From Martinezella multihospitum (GTDB lineage Bacteria > Pseudomonadota > Alphaproteobacteria > Rhizobiales > Rhizobiaceae), in assembly GCF_900094585.1 (NCBI RefSeq), contig NZ_FMAG01000001.1, positions 1,316,530 to 1,380,529 of the forward strand: 64,000 nt of DNA, given 5' to 3'. Positions 1 through 7,604 of this stretch are shown in pieces. Position numbers and translations under genes: made by a program. The notes below the pieces were generated by a model that saw only the letters and a program-made list of their open reading frames with translations, had not been told where the DNA came from and searched no databases. Positions within the stretch are counted from its first letter, which is position 1, and each line of letters begins with the position of its first letter.

Positions 1-62
1 CATGGTTTTCGGTAATCGACGCGGCTGCCCGGTTATCGACTGACGCTCAAAATAGAGCATAA

Positions 63-91
63 GCGGAAGCCGAGTGTGGGTCGGCCTCCGC
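63..91 (-). terminator. Hairpin downstream of the VOC gene, possible terminator
   Basis: The arms GCGGAAGCCGA (63-73) and TCGGCCTCCGC (81-91) pair with one A/C mismatch around a 7-base loop. It lies about 90 bases past the stop of the minus-strand VOC gene. Read on the minus strand it is followed by a moderately T-rich stretch rather than a clean T-run, so intrinsic termination is only possible. Confidence 0.35.
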
Positions 92-180
92 CTGCATCAC
101 GGCAGCGCATGCTTTTGACTGGCTGAAAGCCGTGCGTTTGCCGCGACCTTTGAATTTTGTGATAGGTTTGTCGTGCGCTT

Positions 181-618
181 TCAGGCGGCAGCGAATTTCT
201 TCTTTGTGGCCGTAACGCTGCCGATCTGCTCGGATTTGGCGGATACTTTGGCGTTGGCGGCCTGCGGCCTGACCAGAAACTGCCAATATATGCCCCACGG
301 ATCTCTCACAAGGCCGCGATCGTCCGGACGGCTTTTCCCCAGCGCATAACGCAAACGGTCCGCCTCGTCCTGTGTCGCACACTCGACTGTGATGGAAGAA
401 CTATGCTCCGAGCGGTCGAATGGCCCTGCCTCGAAACCCATATAGGCGCGATTTCCAAGCGTGAAACCTGCAAATTTTACGCTGCCGGCCGGTCCATTCA
501 AATTGTCGGTGAGAATACTTGAGATCCATCCGGCTGCCGAACCCGGGATAAGCGACGTATAAAGTTCGATCGCCGTTTCCATGTCATGTTGAAACCAGAG
601 ATGTTGCCTGATCTTCAT
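181..618 (-). CDS. VOC-superfamily (PhnB-like glyoxalase fold) protein
   Basis: This 145-residue protein fits the single-domain VOC/PhnB-like family, small cytoplasmic proteins of beta-alpha-beta-beta-beta modules. Family features seen are the N-terminal strand with WFQHDMETAIELYTSLIPGS, the middle segment ending GFEAGPFD, and the C-terminal RDPWGIYWQFLVRP, which matches the DPWG.xWQ signature of PhnB and demethylubiquinone-methyltransferase-like VOC proteins. A Lys/Ala-rich tail follows the domain. Many members have no known substrate and no catalytic role can be assigned here. It stands alone, with about 200 bases of non-coding DNA upstream. The ATG at 618 is preceded by a weak GCGGG-like ribosome site. 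Confidence 0.8.
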   Translation of the reverse strand: MKIRQHLWFQHDMETAIELYTSLIPGSAAGWISSILTDNLNGPAGSVKFAGFTLGNRAYMGFEAGPFDRSEHSSSITVECATQDEADRLRYALGKSRPDDRGLVRDPWGIYWQFLVRPQAANAKVSAKSEQIGSVTATKKKFAAA

Positions 619-813
619 CGTGACCCGCTTTCTACAAATCTTGCCTGGATGGGGCAGGGCATGAAGGAAGCATGCTGACTGCTTGCCGAATAAAATTCAT
701 GCCGCCGGTGAGCCGCCTTCTTGTTCTTTTGAGCGGTGTCACCGACGGCATGCTGAAGAGTTGCTTCTAACCGTTCGTGCTCACCCCTGCGGAGCGCGGA
801 CGGACGCGGAACA

Positions 814-1035
814 CTATTTCTCAGCAACTCTACCAGCGAGAGCCATTACATAGTCATCGGCAATATCGGCTAAGGTCAAAGCGACCTCGGGTTCGTTCCA
901 GCCGGCAGCGAGTGCCATTTGAACAAAGTCACGAAAGGCCACTTCAAGGACCTCTTCGCGCTCGACCGCGCGGTATGAGTCATTGACGGGATGCTGAGGC
1001 TTGCTGATCTCTATTGTCTGGCGAGTAGATACCAT
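814..1035 (-). CDS. Small hypothetical protein
   Basis: I do not recognise this 73-residue acidic protein. Residues from about 25 on look like two amphipathic helices (EEVLEVAFRDFVQMALAAGW and PEVALTLADIADDYVMALAG), like small rhizobial proteins of unknown role. The frame is open for a further 37 codons upstream, but the ATG at 1035 follows AGGGAA at good spacing, while the longer start has no ribosome site and the extension is basic and low in structure. No signal peptide or membrane segment. Flanked by a VOC protein and an AraC regulator, neither of which suggests a role. Confidence 0.55.
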   Translation of the reverse strand: MVSTRQTIEISKPQHPVNDSYRAVEREEVLEVAFRDFVQMALAAGWNEPEVALTLADIADDYVMALAGRVAEK

Positions 1036-1305
1036 TGCTGTTTTCCCTATGACTTGCCCCGTTGGACGCACAGTACATTCACCAAACACTGGGGCTTTGG
1101 TCTCCGAACGGCTATTGTTCTTCTTTTTTAATGGGTTACGCACCATATGTCGTTAGACGTGCATCCGGAAACTTGCAGCAGCGTCCATTTTCGCAATTGC
1201 TGAAGTGCGGTTTCGGGCCGACACGGGGATTGGTGGGAAGATGTGCCCTTCGCTTGCGCGTGCCCTTCGGACGCGCGCCTGCCTCAAGGCATCGAAATCC
1301 ACTGT

Positions 1306-2493
1306 CTAGTGATAATAGCCGAGGGTTTTTAGCCATTCGTCGAAGGAGTGGCTGCTGCCGGACGATGCCGGTGAGATGACCTGCCCGAGATAGCGCGGGA
1401 TGGTAAGGTTTCTGGCTTCACGCGGACTGTAGCCGAACTCCTTCCCGAAGGCTCGGCTGAAGTGCGCTGCCGAGGAAAAGCCGACGGCAAAGGCGATGTC
1501 GACGATCTGCTCCCGATTGGCGGGATCGCTGAGGGCGGCATGAGCCGACAGGAGGCGACGGCGCTGAATATAGTGATGCACGCCGCCATATTGTTCGAAT
1601 ATCTGATAGAGCCTGGTGCGGGATATGCCGAGCTCGCGGCATATGTGCTCGACCGTCAGATCGCCCGAAGTGAGATTGCCTTCCACAAACCGCCGCACGC
1701 GTTCCGTCAGGGCGAGGGTGCTATGCTGCTCCGTGCCGGTCGATTGCGCTGCCGAGGTCGAAACGGAAGCCACAATCATATTGCGCACCGTCTGGACGAC
1801 GTGCGGTAGATCGGTGGCTGCAAAGCGCGCGAGATTGTTTTCGACACTATCGAGGAATTCGATCAACATATTGGTAAACACGCCGGAGAGCGCAATGTTG
1901 TTCTCGATCTCGACCGGTGTGGGAACGTCGAACAGCAATGCCCTCGGCAGGAAGAGCGAGAGGCCTTTCGCCTCGGTCGAACGCCCTCGAAAGGGATGTC
2001 CCAGCGATCGCAGTTCCACCTTGCCCGGCTCACCTTCCAGAACATGGCCATCGACTTCCGTCCAGGTCCGGCCGCTGCTCGGCACCGAAACATGCCAGTG
2101 ATCGATGTGATTGGTTTTCACCTTCGCCTGCGAGCGCATGTAGCTGTGGGGCGGCGTATCCTGTTGAACGAAGAGCATACCGCCAAGATTCCACGCGATA
2201 TGATCGGCCGGAAAGCCGGCTTCCGGCGGGATATTATCCGGCAGTCGCACGTCGGCCACGGGAGCGACATAGGCTTGCCAGGCGGCAAATTGCGCGGCCG
2301 GCTCGATATCGCGCGTGGAGAACTTCAACGGCTGCAAGGCCGGCGGTGGCAGGTTTTCCTCCTCTGCCGCCTTCTCCGGTCGCGGGAAGCGCCGCCGTTC
2401 AGACTGTAACGACTTCCTGTCCTTGCGCCATGACGGTTCCTTCGCCTCGTCTGACGCAGATCCGGATCGTTCCTCGCGCCGAAAATCAGACAA
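1306..2493 (-). CDS. AraC-family transcriptional regulator
   Basis: This 395-residue protein has an N-terminal sensor-like region (about residues 55-250, of the AraC_binding_2 kind) and a C-terminal AraC/XylS DNA-binding domain with two helix-turn-helix units. The first runs through VEHICRELGISRTRLYQIF, the second through IAFAVGFSSAAHFSRAFGKEFGYSPREAR. Residues 1-50 are charged and probably disordered. The start is a TTG at 2493, chosen because AGGAGA lies five bases upstream; no internal ATG has a comparable site. The nearest plus-strand gene (the dipeptidase) is over 500 bases away, so no target is obvious. Confidence 0.85.
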   Translation of the reverse strand: MSDFRREERSGSASDEAKEPSWRKDRKSLQSERRRFPRPEKAAEEENLPPPALQPLKFSTRDIEPAAQFAAWQAYVAPVADVRLPDNIPPEAGFPADHIAWNLGGMLFVQQDTPPHSYMRSQAKVKTNHIDHWHVSVPSSGRTWTEVDGHVLEGEPGKVELRSLGHPFRGRSTEAKGLSLFLPRALLFDVPTPVEIENNIALSGVFTNMLIEFLDSVENNLARFAATDLPHVVQTVRNMIVASVSTSAAQSTGTEQHSTLALTERVRRFVEGNLTSGDLTVEHICRELGISRTRLYQIFEQYGGVHHYIQRRRLLSAHAALSDPANREQIVDIAFAVGFSSAAHFSRAFGKEFGYSPREARNLTIPRYLGQVISPASSGSSHSFDEWLKTLGYYH

Positions 2494-3063
2494 TCCGCTC
2501 TCCTCGAATACGGTCAGGACAGGATATGAGCGCCGCCATCAACTCTCCATCCATTATTCAAGCGGACGGCTGTCTCCGCTTCGAGCCGCCTTCTTCGGCG
2601 AGCTGGTATGCTGCTGTAATTCCTGCCGTATTCCTAGCTCTCTCAACATACTAAGGCTTTCATGTGCTGCGCTTTTCAGAAAAAGCAAGTGTTGCGGGTC
2701 GCCAAACCCATATTCCCGCTGCAATTGCCGCAAAATGTGGCGCTGGCTGAGCCAATTTGTCTCGTGTCGGTACATCTGCCAAATCAAACGCGGCATAGGG
2801 ATCGGCATCCTCCGTCCGAGCACATCCAGCCGAAAGCGAGAACTCGCTCCGTGGGGACGCTTTGCAAAACCACTGCGAAACTATTCCGCCTTTGCCTTGC
2901 CGGCTTGGCACCGCCCGACCGCCATCGTATTTTCTGAAGGTTCTTGAGAGTGATGTCTTGCAAACGACCAAATCCGTTTTCACAGACCCTATGCGTAGTT
3001 TGCAGTTGCCCATTCCGCCAAGCTTGCCTAGGCAGATATCAACTGCAATTTTTGGAATGAGAC
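2494..3063. other. Long intergenic stretch with one weak minus-strand frame
   Basis: About 570 bases separate the AraC gene from the plus-strand dipeptidase gene. The only plausible coding content is the short minus-strand frame at 2554-2808. I see no strong palindrome, repeat or RNA gene. The divergent promoters of both flanking genes should lie here. Confidence 0.4.
2554..2808 (-). CDS. Possible small hypothetical protein
   Basis: This is an 84-residue frame, extendable to 89 with a GTG start. It has a helical, Arg/Gln-rich composition (for example SQRHILRQLQREYGFG and SLSMLRELGIRQE). No family is recognised. GGAGG sits next to the ATG at 2808 and twelve bases before another ATG at 2796, so the exact start is unclear. 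Its support is only the open frame, protein-like composition and nearby ribosome site; it could be chance. Confidence 0.3.
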   Translation of the reverse strand: MPIPMPRLIWQMYRHETNWLSQRHILRQLQREYGFGDPQHLLFLKSAAHESLSMLRELGIRQELQQHTSSPKKAARSGDSRPLE

Positions 3064-4101
3064 ATGACCGAATCCTCGATAATCCCCGTCTTCGATGGCC
3101 ATAACGACGTGCTGCTTCGGCTGCGTCGCGGTGGCTTGAATTCTGTCAACGCTTTCCTGAATGGCGAAGCTGCCGGACATATCGATTTGCCTCGTGCCCG
3201 CCGTGGCGGCCTCGCGGGCGGCCTCTGCGCCATATTTATCCCGTCGCCGGATCAGCCAAAGGCTGAAAATGCCGATTTCGCAACACCTGCTCAGCCCGGC
3301 GCCCTGAATGAAACCCTGGCGATGGCACGGCTTCTGCTCGCGATCGAAGCCCGGTCCGCGGGAGCTGTGAAGGTTTGCCGCTCGGCCGGTGATATCAAGC
3401 GGTCGATTGCCGAAGGCCAGTTCGCTGCGGTATTCCATATCGAAGGTGCGGAAGCGGTCGCGGCCGATCTCGATGCGCTTTATGTCCTTCATGAGGCTGG
3501 CCTGCGCACGCTCGGGCCTGTCTGGAGCCGCCCCAATGTCTTTGCTTATGGTGTGCCTTTCCGGTTTCCTTCGACGCCGGATATTGGCCCCGGGCTCACC
3601 GACGCCGGCAAGGATCTGATCCGCGCCTGCAACGAGCTCAGGATCATGATCGATCTATCGCATATGAACGAGCAGGGATTCTGGGATATCGCCAAACTGT
3701 CGAATGCGCCGCTGGTCGCCTCGCATTCCAACGCGCATGCCATCAGCCCTCACAGCCGCAATCTGACCGACAAGCAGCTTGACGCGATCCGCGATACCGG
3801 CGGCCTGGTCGGCATCAATTTCGGCGTGCTTTTTCTGCGGGATGATGGTGTCAGGAACACCGATACACCGCTCGAAGTCCTTGTTCGCCACGTCGCCTAC
3901 ATTGCCGAGCGCATCGGCATCGAGCATGTCGCGCTCGGCTCCGATTTCGACGGCACGACCATTCCGGCCGCGCTCGGCGATGCGAGCGGCCTGCCGAAAC
4001 TGATCGAAGCCCTGCGTACGCATGGGTTCGATGATCAGTCACTTGCCAAGATCGCCTATCAGAACTGGGTCCGCGTCCTCGAACAGACTTGGGGCGGCTG
4101 A
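3064..4101 (+). CDS. Membrane dipeptidase-family (peptidase M19) hydrolase
   Basis: This 345-residue protein matches the M19 renal dipeptidase family, zinc enzymes that cleave dipeptides, often with a D-residue, and related amide bonds. Expected metal ligands are visible in order: DGHND near residue 13, HIEGAE near 127 (the bridging Glu), IDLSHMNE near 200, ASHSNAH near 221 and the GSDFDG motif near 295. Length is normal. No signal peptide is seen, so it is probably cytoplasmic. The ATG at 3064 follows GGAATGAG. It converges on the cytochrome P450 gene with 41 bases between the stops and appears monocistronic. Its true substrate is unknown. Confidence 0.9.
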   Translation: MTESSIIPVFDGHNDVLLRLRRGGLNSVNAFLNGEAAGHIDLPRARRGGLAGGLCAIFIPSPDQPKAENADFATPAQPGALNETLAMARLLLAIEARSAGAVKVCRSAGDIKRSIAEGQFAAVFHIEGAEAVAADLDALYVLHEAGLRTLGPVWSRPNVFAYGVPFRFPSTPDIGPGLTDAGKDLIRACNELRIMIDLSHMNEQGFWDIAKLSNAPLVASHSNAHAISPHSRNLTDKQLDAIRDTGGLVGINFGVLFLRDDGVRNTDTPLEVLVRHVAYIAERIGIEHVALGSDFDGTTIPAALGDASGLPKLIEALRTHGFDDQSLAKIAYQNWVRVLEQTWGG

Positions 4102-4142
4102 GGCGCCCTCTCGTTTCTGTCCGGAGCAGGAGACCCGCTCGA

Positions 4143-5510
4143 TTATCTCTCCATGAGGTTGATCGACAGCGGATGCATGGGCCGCAACGTGACCTTCATG
4201 ATCGGCTTGGGCGAAGGCTCGCTCGAGCCGGTTACGTGGAATTTCTGCAAGAGCACGGCGAGGATCGCAACGGCCTCCATCATCGCAAAGCCATTGCCGA
4301 TGCAGACGCGCGGACCGGCGCCGAAGGGCATGAAGGCGTAGCGGTGGCGGTTTCGTGCCACCTCCGGCTCAAAGCGGTCGGGATCGAAAACCTGCGGGTC
4401 TTCCCAAAGATCCGCATGATGATGCACGGCATAGATCGGCACATAGATAATCGTGCCGGCCGGTATCATGTGCGTGCCGATGGTAAATTCGCTAGTTACC
4501 GCGCGCGAAACGATTGGCGCCGGCGGATAAAGCCGCATGGCTTCGGAAAAGACCTGCCTGGTGTAGGTGAGCTTGCCGAGATGTTCGGCCGTCAGCGGGC
4601 CGCCCTCGGTCACGGTGGCAATCTCTTCGAAGAGCTTGGCCTGGCAATCGGGATGGCGTGCAAGAAGATGGAAGGTCCAGGCAAGGCCGAGCGCCGTCGT
4701 CTCATGTCCGGCGGTGATGAAGGTCATCAGATTGTCGATGACCTCTTCGTCGGTCATCGTGCGACCGGTTTCGGGGTCGGCTGCGTCAAGCAGCATGGAC
4801 ACCAGATCGTTCCGTTCCGCGCCGCTGCGTCGTCGTTCGGCAATCACTGCGCCAAGGGTCGTTCGTAGGAAGGCAACGGCCGATCGCGCCTTCTCCTTGC
4901 CGGGATGGGGCATCCAGTCGGGCAGCCCAAGAAGGCCGAGCGCGAATTTCCAGCCGGTCGGCTTGAGGTAGTTGGTGATGTTGCGCTCGACCTTGTCGAC
5001 ATCGATGCCATCGCCGCCCGACATCATCGTATCGACGATAATATCGAAGGTGGTGCGCATCATTTCCTGACACAGGTCGATGGGGCCGTTCCTGTCGGCG
5101 AGCCAGAGATCACGTCTGCGCCCGGCAGCCGCAATCATGGCTGGCTGCAGTTCCAGCAGTTTTTCATGGCGAAAGGCGCCGGCCACTGATTGCCGCTGCC
5201 ATTTCCAATGGGCGCCGTCAGCGGTCAGAATGCCCTTGCCGAGGGCCGGGCCTAGCACGCGGCGCACATCCTCGCCTTTGCCGAGCGCGTCGGAATTGCG
5301 CACCAGCGCCTGATAGATGAGCTCGGGGTCGGCGAGATAGATCCGCAGTTTTCCGCCCACCCTGGTGAAAACCATGGGCTCGGTGAAGATTTCCGGCGGC
5401 AACGCGTCGAGCGGATTGCGGATCAGCGATAGGAGGACATGCGGCATCGAGCGTGGAGTGAGGGGAAACGTCGTCTGCGAGAGATCGGCAGCGTTCACGC
5501 GTGCATTCAT
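4143..5510 (-). CDS. Cytochrome P450
   Basis: This 455-residue cytoplasmic P450 has no membrane anchor. The I-helix oxygen-activation motif AGHETT is near residue 267, the K-helix ExxR (EAMR) near 323-326, and the heme loop FGAGPRVCIG near 396-405, with the axial cysteine near 403. This resembles soluble proteobacterial P450s with fatty-acid or terpenoid-type substrates (CYP102/CYP4-like heme loop), but the substrate cannot be deduced. No ferredoxin or reductase gene is adjacent, so electron donors must come from elsewhere. It is divergent from a TetR gene, and two palindromes in the shared promoter make repression by that TetR protein likely. The ATG at 5510 has GAAGG directly abutting it, unusually close spacing. 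Confidence 0.95.
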   Translation of the reverse strand: MNARVNAADLSQTTFPLTPRSMPHVLLSLIRNPLDALPPEIFTEPMVFTRVGGKLRIYLADPELIYQALVRNSDALGKGEDVRRVLGPALGKGILTADGAHWKWQRQSVAGAFRHEKLLELQPAMIAAAGRRRDLWLADRNGPIDLCQEMMRTTFDIIVDTMMSGGDGIDVDKVERNITNYLKPTGWKFALGLLGLPDWMPHPGKEKARSAVAFLRTTLGAVIAERRRSGAERNDLVSMLLDAADPETGRTMTDEEVIDNLMTFITAGHETTALGLAWTFHLLARHPDCQAKLFEEIATVTEGGPLTAEHLGKLTYTRQVFSEAMRLYPPAPIVSRAVTSEFTIGTHMIPAGTIIYVPIYAVHHHADLWEDPQVFDPDRFEPEVARNRHRYAFMPFGAGPRVCIGNGFAMMEAVAILAVLLQKFHVTGSSEPSPKPIMKVTLRPMHPLSINLMER

Positions 5511-5556
5511 CCTTCAGTCTCCTTGTTCAGCCCGGCGGATGCCTGTAGATCAGGAT

Positions 5557-5572
5557 TAAGGTATTTGCCTTA
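5557..5572. promoter_or_regulatory. TetR operator candidate, distal copy
   Basis: TAAGGTATTTGCCTTA is an inverted repeat with five of six arm bases matching around a 4-base centre. It lies in the divergent promoter of the P450 and TetR genes, 23 bases centre to centre from a perfect second copy. Tandem palindromes in this position are typical of TetR autoregulation. Binding by this regulator is inferred. Confidence 0.7.
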
Positions 5573-5579
5573 CAAAGAA

Positions 5580-5595
5580 TAAGGTGGATACCTTA
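5580..5595. promoter_or_regulatory. TetR operator candidate, perfect palindrome
   Basis: TAAGGTGGATACCTTA has perfect 6-base arms (TAAGGT/ACCTTA) around GGAT. It overlaps an upstream in-frame ATG at 5584, which argues that the regulator gene really starts at 5617. Same arm sequence as the copy at 5557-5572, so the two form a tandem operator. Confidence 0.75.
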
Positions 5596-5616
5596 GAGCT
5601 TCAAGGGGGAAACGAG

Positions 5617-6303
5617 ATGGCGGCCAGCAAAGGTGGGAAGAAGAAAGGTGAGAGGAAGGAAATGGCTGTGCTGCCCGATACGCGCGAGCGGATTCTCGTC
5701 TCGACATTGACGCTCTTCAATCAGAAGGGACCGGAAGCCGTGACCACGGCGGAAATCGCCAAGGCCGTACACATCAATCAGGGCAATCTCTATTATTATT
5801 TCCGCACCAAGGAATCGCTTGTCCTGGCGTTGTTCTCTCGCTTCGAAGCCGATGCTTTGGCGCTCGTCAGGCAGGCCGATTCCGTAGAAGGGGCGGATTC
5901 GAAAGCCTATGCCGGCTTTTTACGCAAATGGTTCTCGCTGGTCTGGACCCATCGTTTCCTCTTTCGTGACATTCCGGGCCTGTTGGCAATCGCACCCGGC
6001 TTGAGAGGGCCGATCCTGACGGTCAGCGCCGGCATGCGTGTTTCCGTCGATGCCATCTTTCAGCGCATGGAAGATGCCGGTCTGATCAGCGCCGCCACAG
6101 ATGAGCGCAACGCGCTGATGACCAATATGCGGATCGTTGCCACCTATTGGGCTGTCTACCTCGGCCTTCAGGAGGGCGTGGGCGAATTAACTCCTCAGCA
6201 CGTGCATTGGGGGCTCGGTCAGGTCGCCAGCCTGTTGAGACCCTATCTTTCGTCGCAGGCGAAGGCGGATCTCGAAGAGATGCTCGCTGAGCCCTTCGTC
6301 TAA
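5617..6303 (+). CDS. TetR-family transcriptional repressor
   Basis: This 228-residue protein has an N-terminal TetR helix-turn-helix after a Lys-rich leader of about 20 residues: TRERILVSTLTLFNQKG, then VTTAEIAKAVHINQGNLYYYFRTKESL. The C-terminal ligand-binding region includes MRIVATYWAVYLGLQEG. The ATG at 5617 is preceded by AAGGGGGA at good spacing; the longer frame from 5584 lacks a ribosome site and would translate the operator. The gene is divergent from the P450, so the likely ligand is a P450 substrate or product. It probably represses both itself and the P450 through the tandem palindromes at 5557-5595. Confidence 0.9.
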   Translation: MAASKGGKKKGERKEMAVLPDTRERILVSTLTLFNQKGPEAVTTAEIAKAVHINQGNLYYYFRTKESLVLALFSRFEADALALVRQADSVEGADSKAYAGFLRKWFSLVWTHRFLFRDIPGLLAIAPGLRGPILTVSAGMRVSVDAIFQRMEDAGLISAATDERNALMTNMRIVATYWAVYLGLQEGVGELTPQHVHWGLGQVASLLRPYLSSQAKADLEEMLAEPFV

Positions 6304-6488
6304 GGCTTTTACGCCGGGTAAGTCCTTGCCGCCATTCCCTTGGCAAACGAACAAAGAATCTCCGAAGCCAGCCAAAATCGGATGATTTAATCTACTAAAA
6401 ACATAGGGTTTATATCTAATAATTGCATGCGTCGCAGGGTCACGGTTCCGTCAGACGACGCTTCCGATGGATCGTAAGGATCGCGACG

Positions 6489-7532
6489 ATGAGATTATTC
6501 ACACGGCTTGCCCTGTCGGCCGTTGCCCCGTTTCTTCTGGCCCAGACGGCGTTGGCTGCCGGTGTGAACGGTGCGCCTGCGCCCTTCGACAAGGGCGGTG
6601 TAAAGGTTGCTCTGGTGAGCTACATCTCCGCCGGTGATTTCTTCCAGGCCTATCAGGCAGGCGCCGAAGCGCAGGCCAAGGCGCTCGATATCGATCTGCG
6701 CGTCTTCCCCGGTCGTCAGGATGCCGCCGCTCAGCGTGAGCAGATCCTCCAGGCAATCAACCTTGGCGTCTCCGCCATCGTCATCGACCATGGCCTGCCG
6801 GAATCGCTTGGCGACGTCGTCCAGCAGGCGCTCGACAAGGGAATCAAGGTCGTTGCCTTCGACGTCAATCTCAATAATCCGAAGATCCCGCAGGTCGAGC
6901 AGAGCGACCACGAACTCGCCGATCTCGCCCTGAAGCAGGTCGTCAAGGATAATGGTGCGAGTTTCAAGGCAGGCTATGTTTATGTCGCAGGCTTTGCGCC
7001 GCTCGATCGCCGCAACGAAGTCTGGGACGCTTTCAAGAAGCAGAATGCCGGCGTCGTTGAAAAGTCTCGCTTCGGCAATGTCAGCGATACGACGGCAACG
7101 TCGACGGCCGATCAAGCCAAAGCGGCGCTTGCGGCCAATCCCGACATCACCGTCATCTTCGCGCCCTATGATGAGTTTGCCCGCGGCGTGAAGCTCGCCG
7201 CCACGGATCTTGGCATTGCCGGCAAGCTGAAGATCTATTCGGCCGACGTGTCGACGGCCGATATTCAGGAAATCACCGAGCCGGGTAGTCCGTGGGTAGC
7301 AACGGTCGCGACCAATCCGGCCGTCGTCGGCGCTGTTTCCATCCGTGCCGCCGCTTTGCAGGTCGCGGGGCAGGAAGTTCCTCACCAGATCACCGTCAAG
7401 CCGACCCTGCTGACGCAGGAAGGGCTTCGCGCAGCCAATGTCCAGACGATCGAGGAGCTGGCCAAGAAGGTTCCGGCCTTCAACGCCAGCGATGCGGTCA
7501 CCGCCAGCTGGATACCGGACAAGCTTTTCTAG
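6489..7532 (+). CDS. Periplasmic sugar-type ABC binding protein, orphan
   Basis: This is a 347-residue type I periplasmic binding protein of the RbsB-like Peripla_BP_4 group. A Sec signal peptide (MRLFTRLALSAVAPFLLAQTALA) ends near residue 23. The mature part shows VKVALVSYISAGDFFQAYQAGAEAQA, a region starting QREQILQAINLGVSAIVIDHG, and later DITVIFAPYDEFARGVKLA. The ATG at 6489 is chosen over an upstream one because it starts the signal peptide and follows AAGGA. No permease or ATPase gene is next to it. The next gene, 72 bases on, is an SfnB-like flavoenzyme, so the ligand may be a small compound that enzyme degrades. A strong hairpin separates the two genes. Confidence 0.85.
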   Translation: MRLFTRLALSAVAPFLLAQTALAAGVNGAPAPFDKGGVKVALVSYISAGDFFQAYQAGAEAQAKALDIDLRVFPGRQDAAAQREQILQAINLGVSAIVIDHGLPESLGDVVQQALDKGIKVVAFDVNLNNPKIPQVEQSDHELADLALKQVVKDNGASFKAGYVYVAGFAPLDRRNEVWDAFKKQNAGVVEKSRFGNVSDTTATSTADQAKAALAANPDITVIFAPYDEFARGVKLAATDLGIAGKLKIYSADVSTADIQEITEPGSPWVATVATNPAVVGAVSIRAAALQVAGQEVPHQITVKPTLLTQEGLRAANVQTIEELAKKVPAFNASDAVTASWIPDKLF

Positions 7533-7550
7533 TCAGCCGACCTCGATCTG

Positions 7551-7576
7551 CCGGCGGGATCTTCCGATCTCGCCGG
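7551..7576 (+). promoter_or_regulatory. Intercistronic hairpin after a binding-protein gene
   Basis: CCGGCG (7551-7556) pairs with CGCCGG (7571-7576). The stem continues through a G-U pair and GATC/GATC to a TTCC loop, giving an 11-pair stem. There is no T-run, so it more likely stabilises the upstream mRNA or partly attenuates transcription than fully terminates it. Confidence 0.6.
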
Positions 7577-7604
7577 ATCACGTTATTGAACCGGAGTTCA
7601 CATC

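Noticed and set aside
1..3. Possible minus-strand ATG at the left edge
   Set aside because: No ribosome site upstream and no sequence to the left to test a coding frame.
47..382. Minus-strand open frame overlapping the VOC gene
   Set aside because: Low-complexity Arg/Gly composition, overlaps a well-supported gene and has no ribosome site.
2660..3013. Minus-strand frame in the AraC-dipeptidase gap
   Set aside because: Overlaps the better candidate at 2554-2808 in another frame, no ribosome site and no protein-like pattern.
6423..6488. Longer start for the orphan binding protein
   Set aside because: Would place 22 Arg/His-rich residues before a clean signal peptide; the ATG at 6489 has AAGGA.
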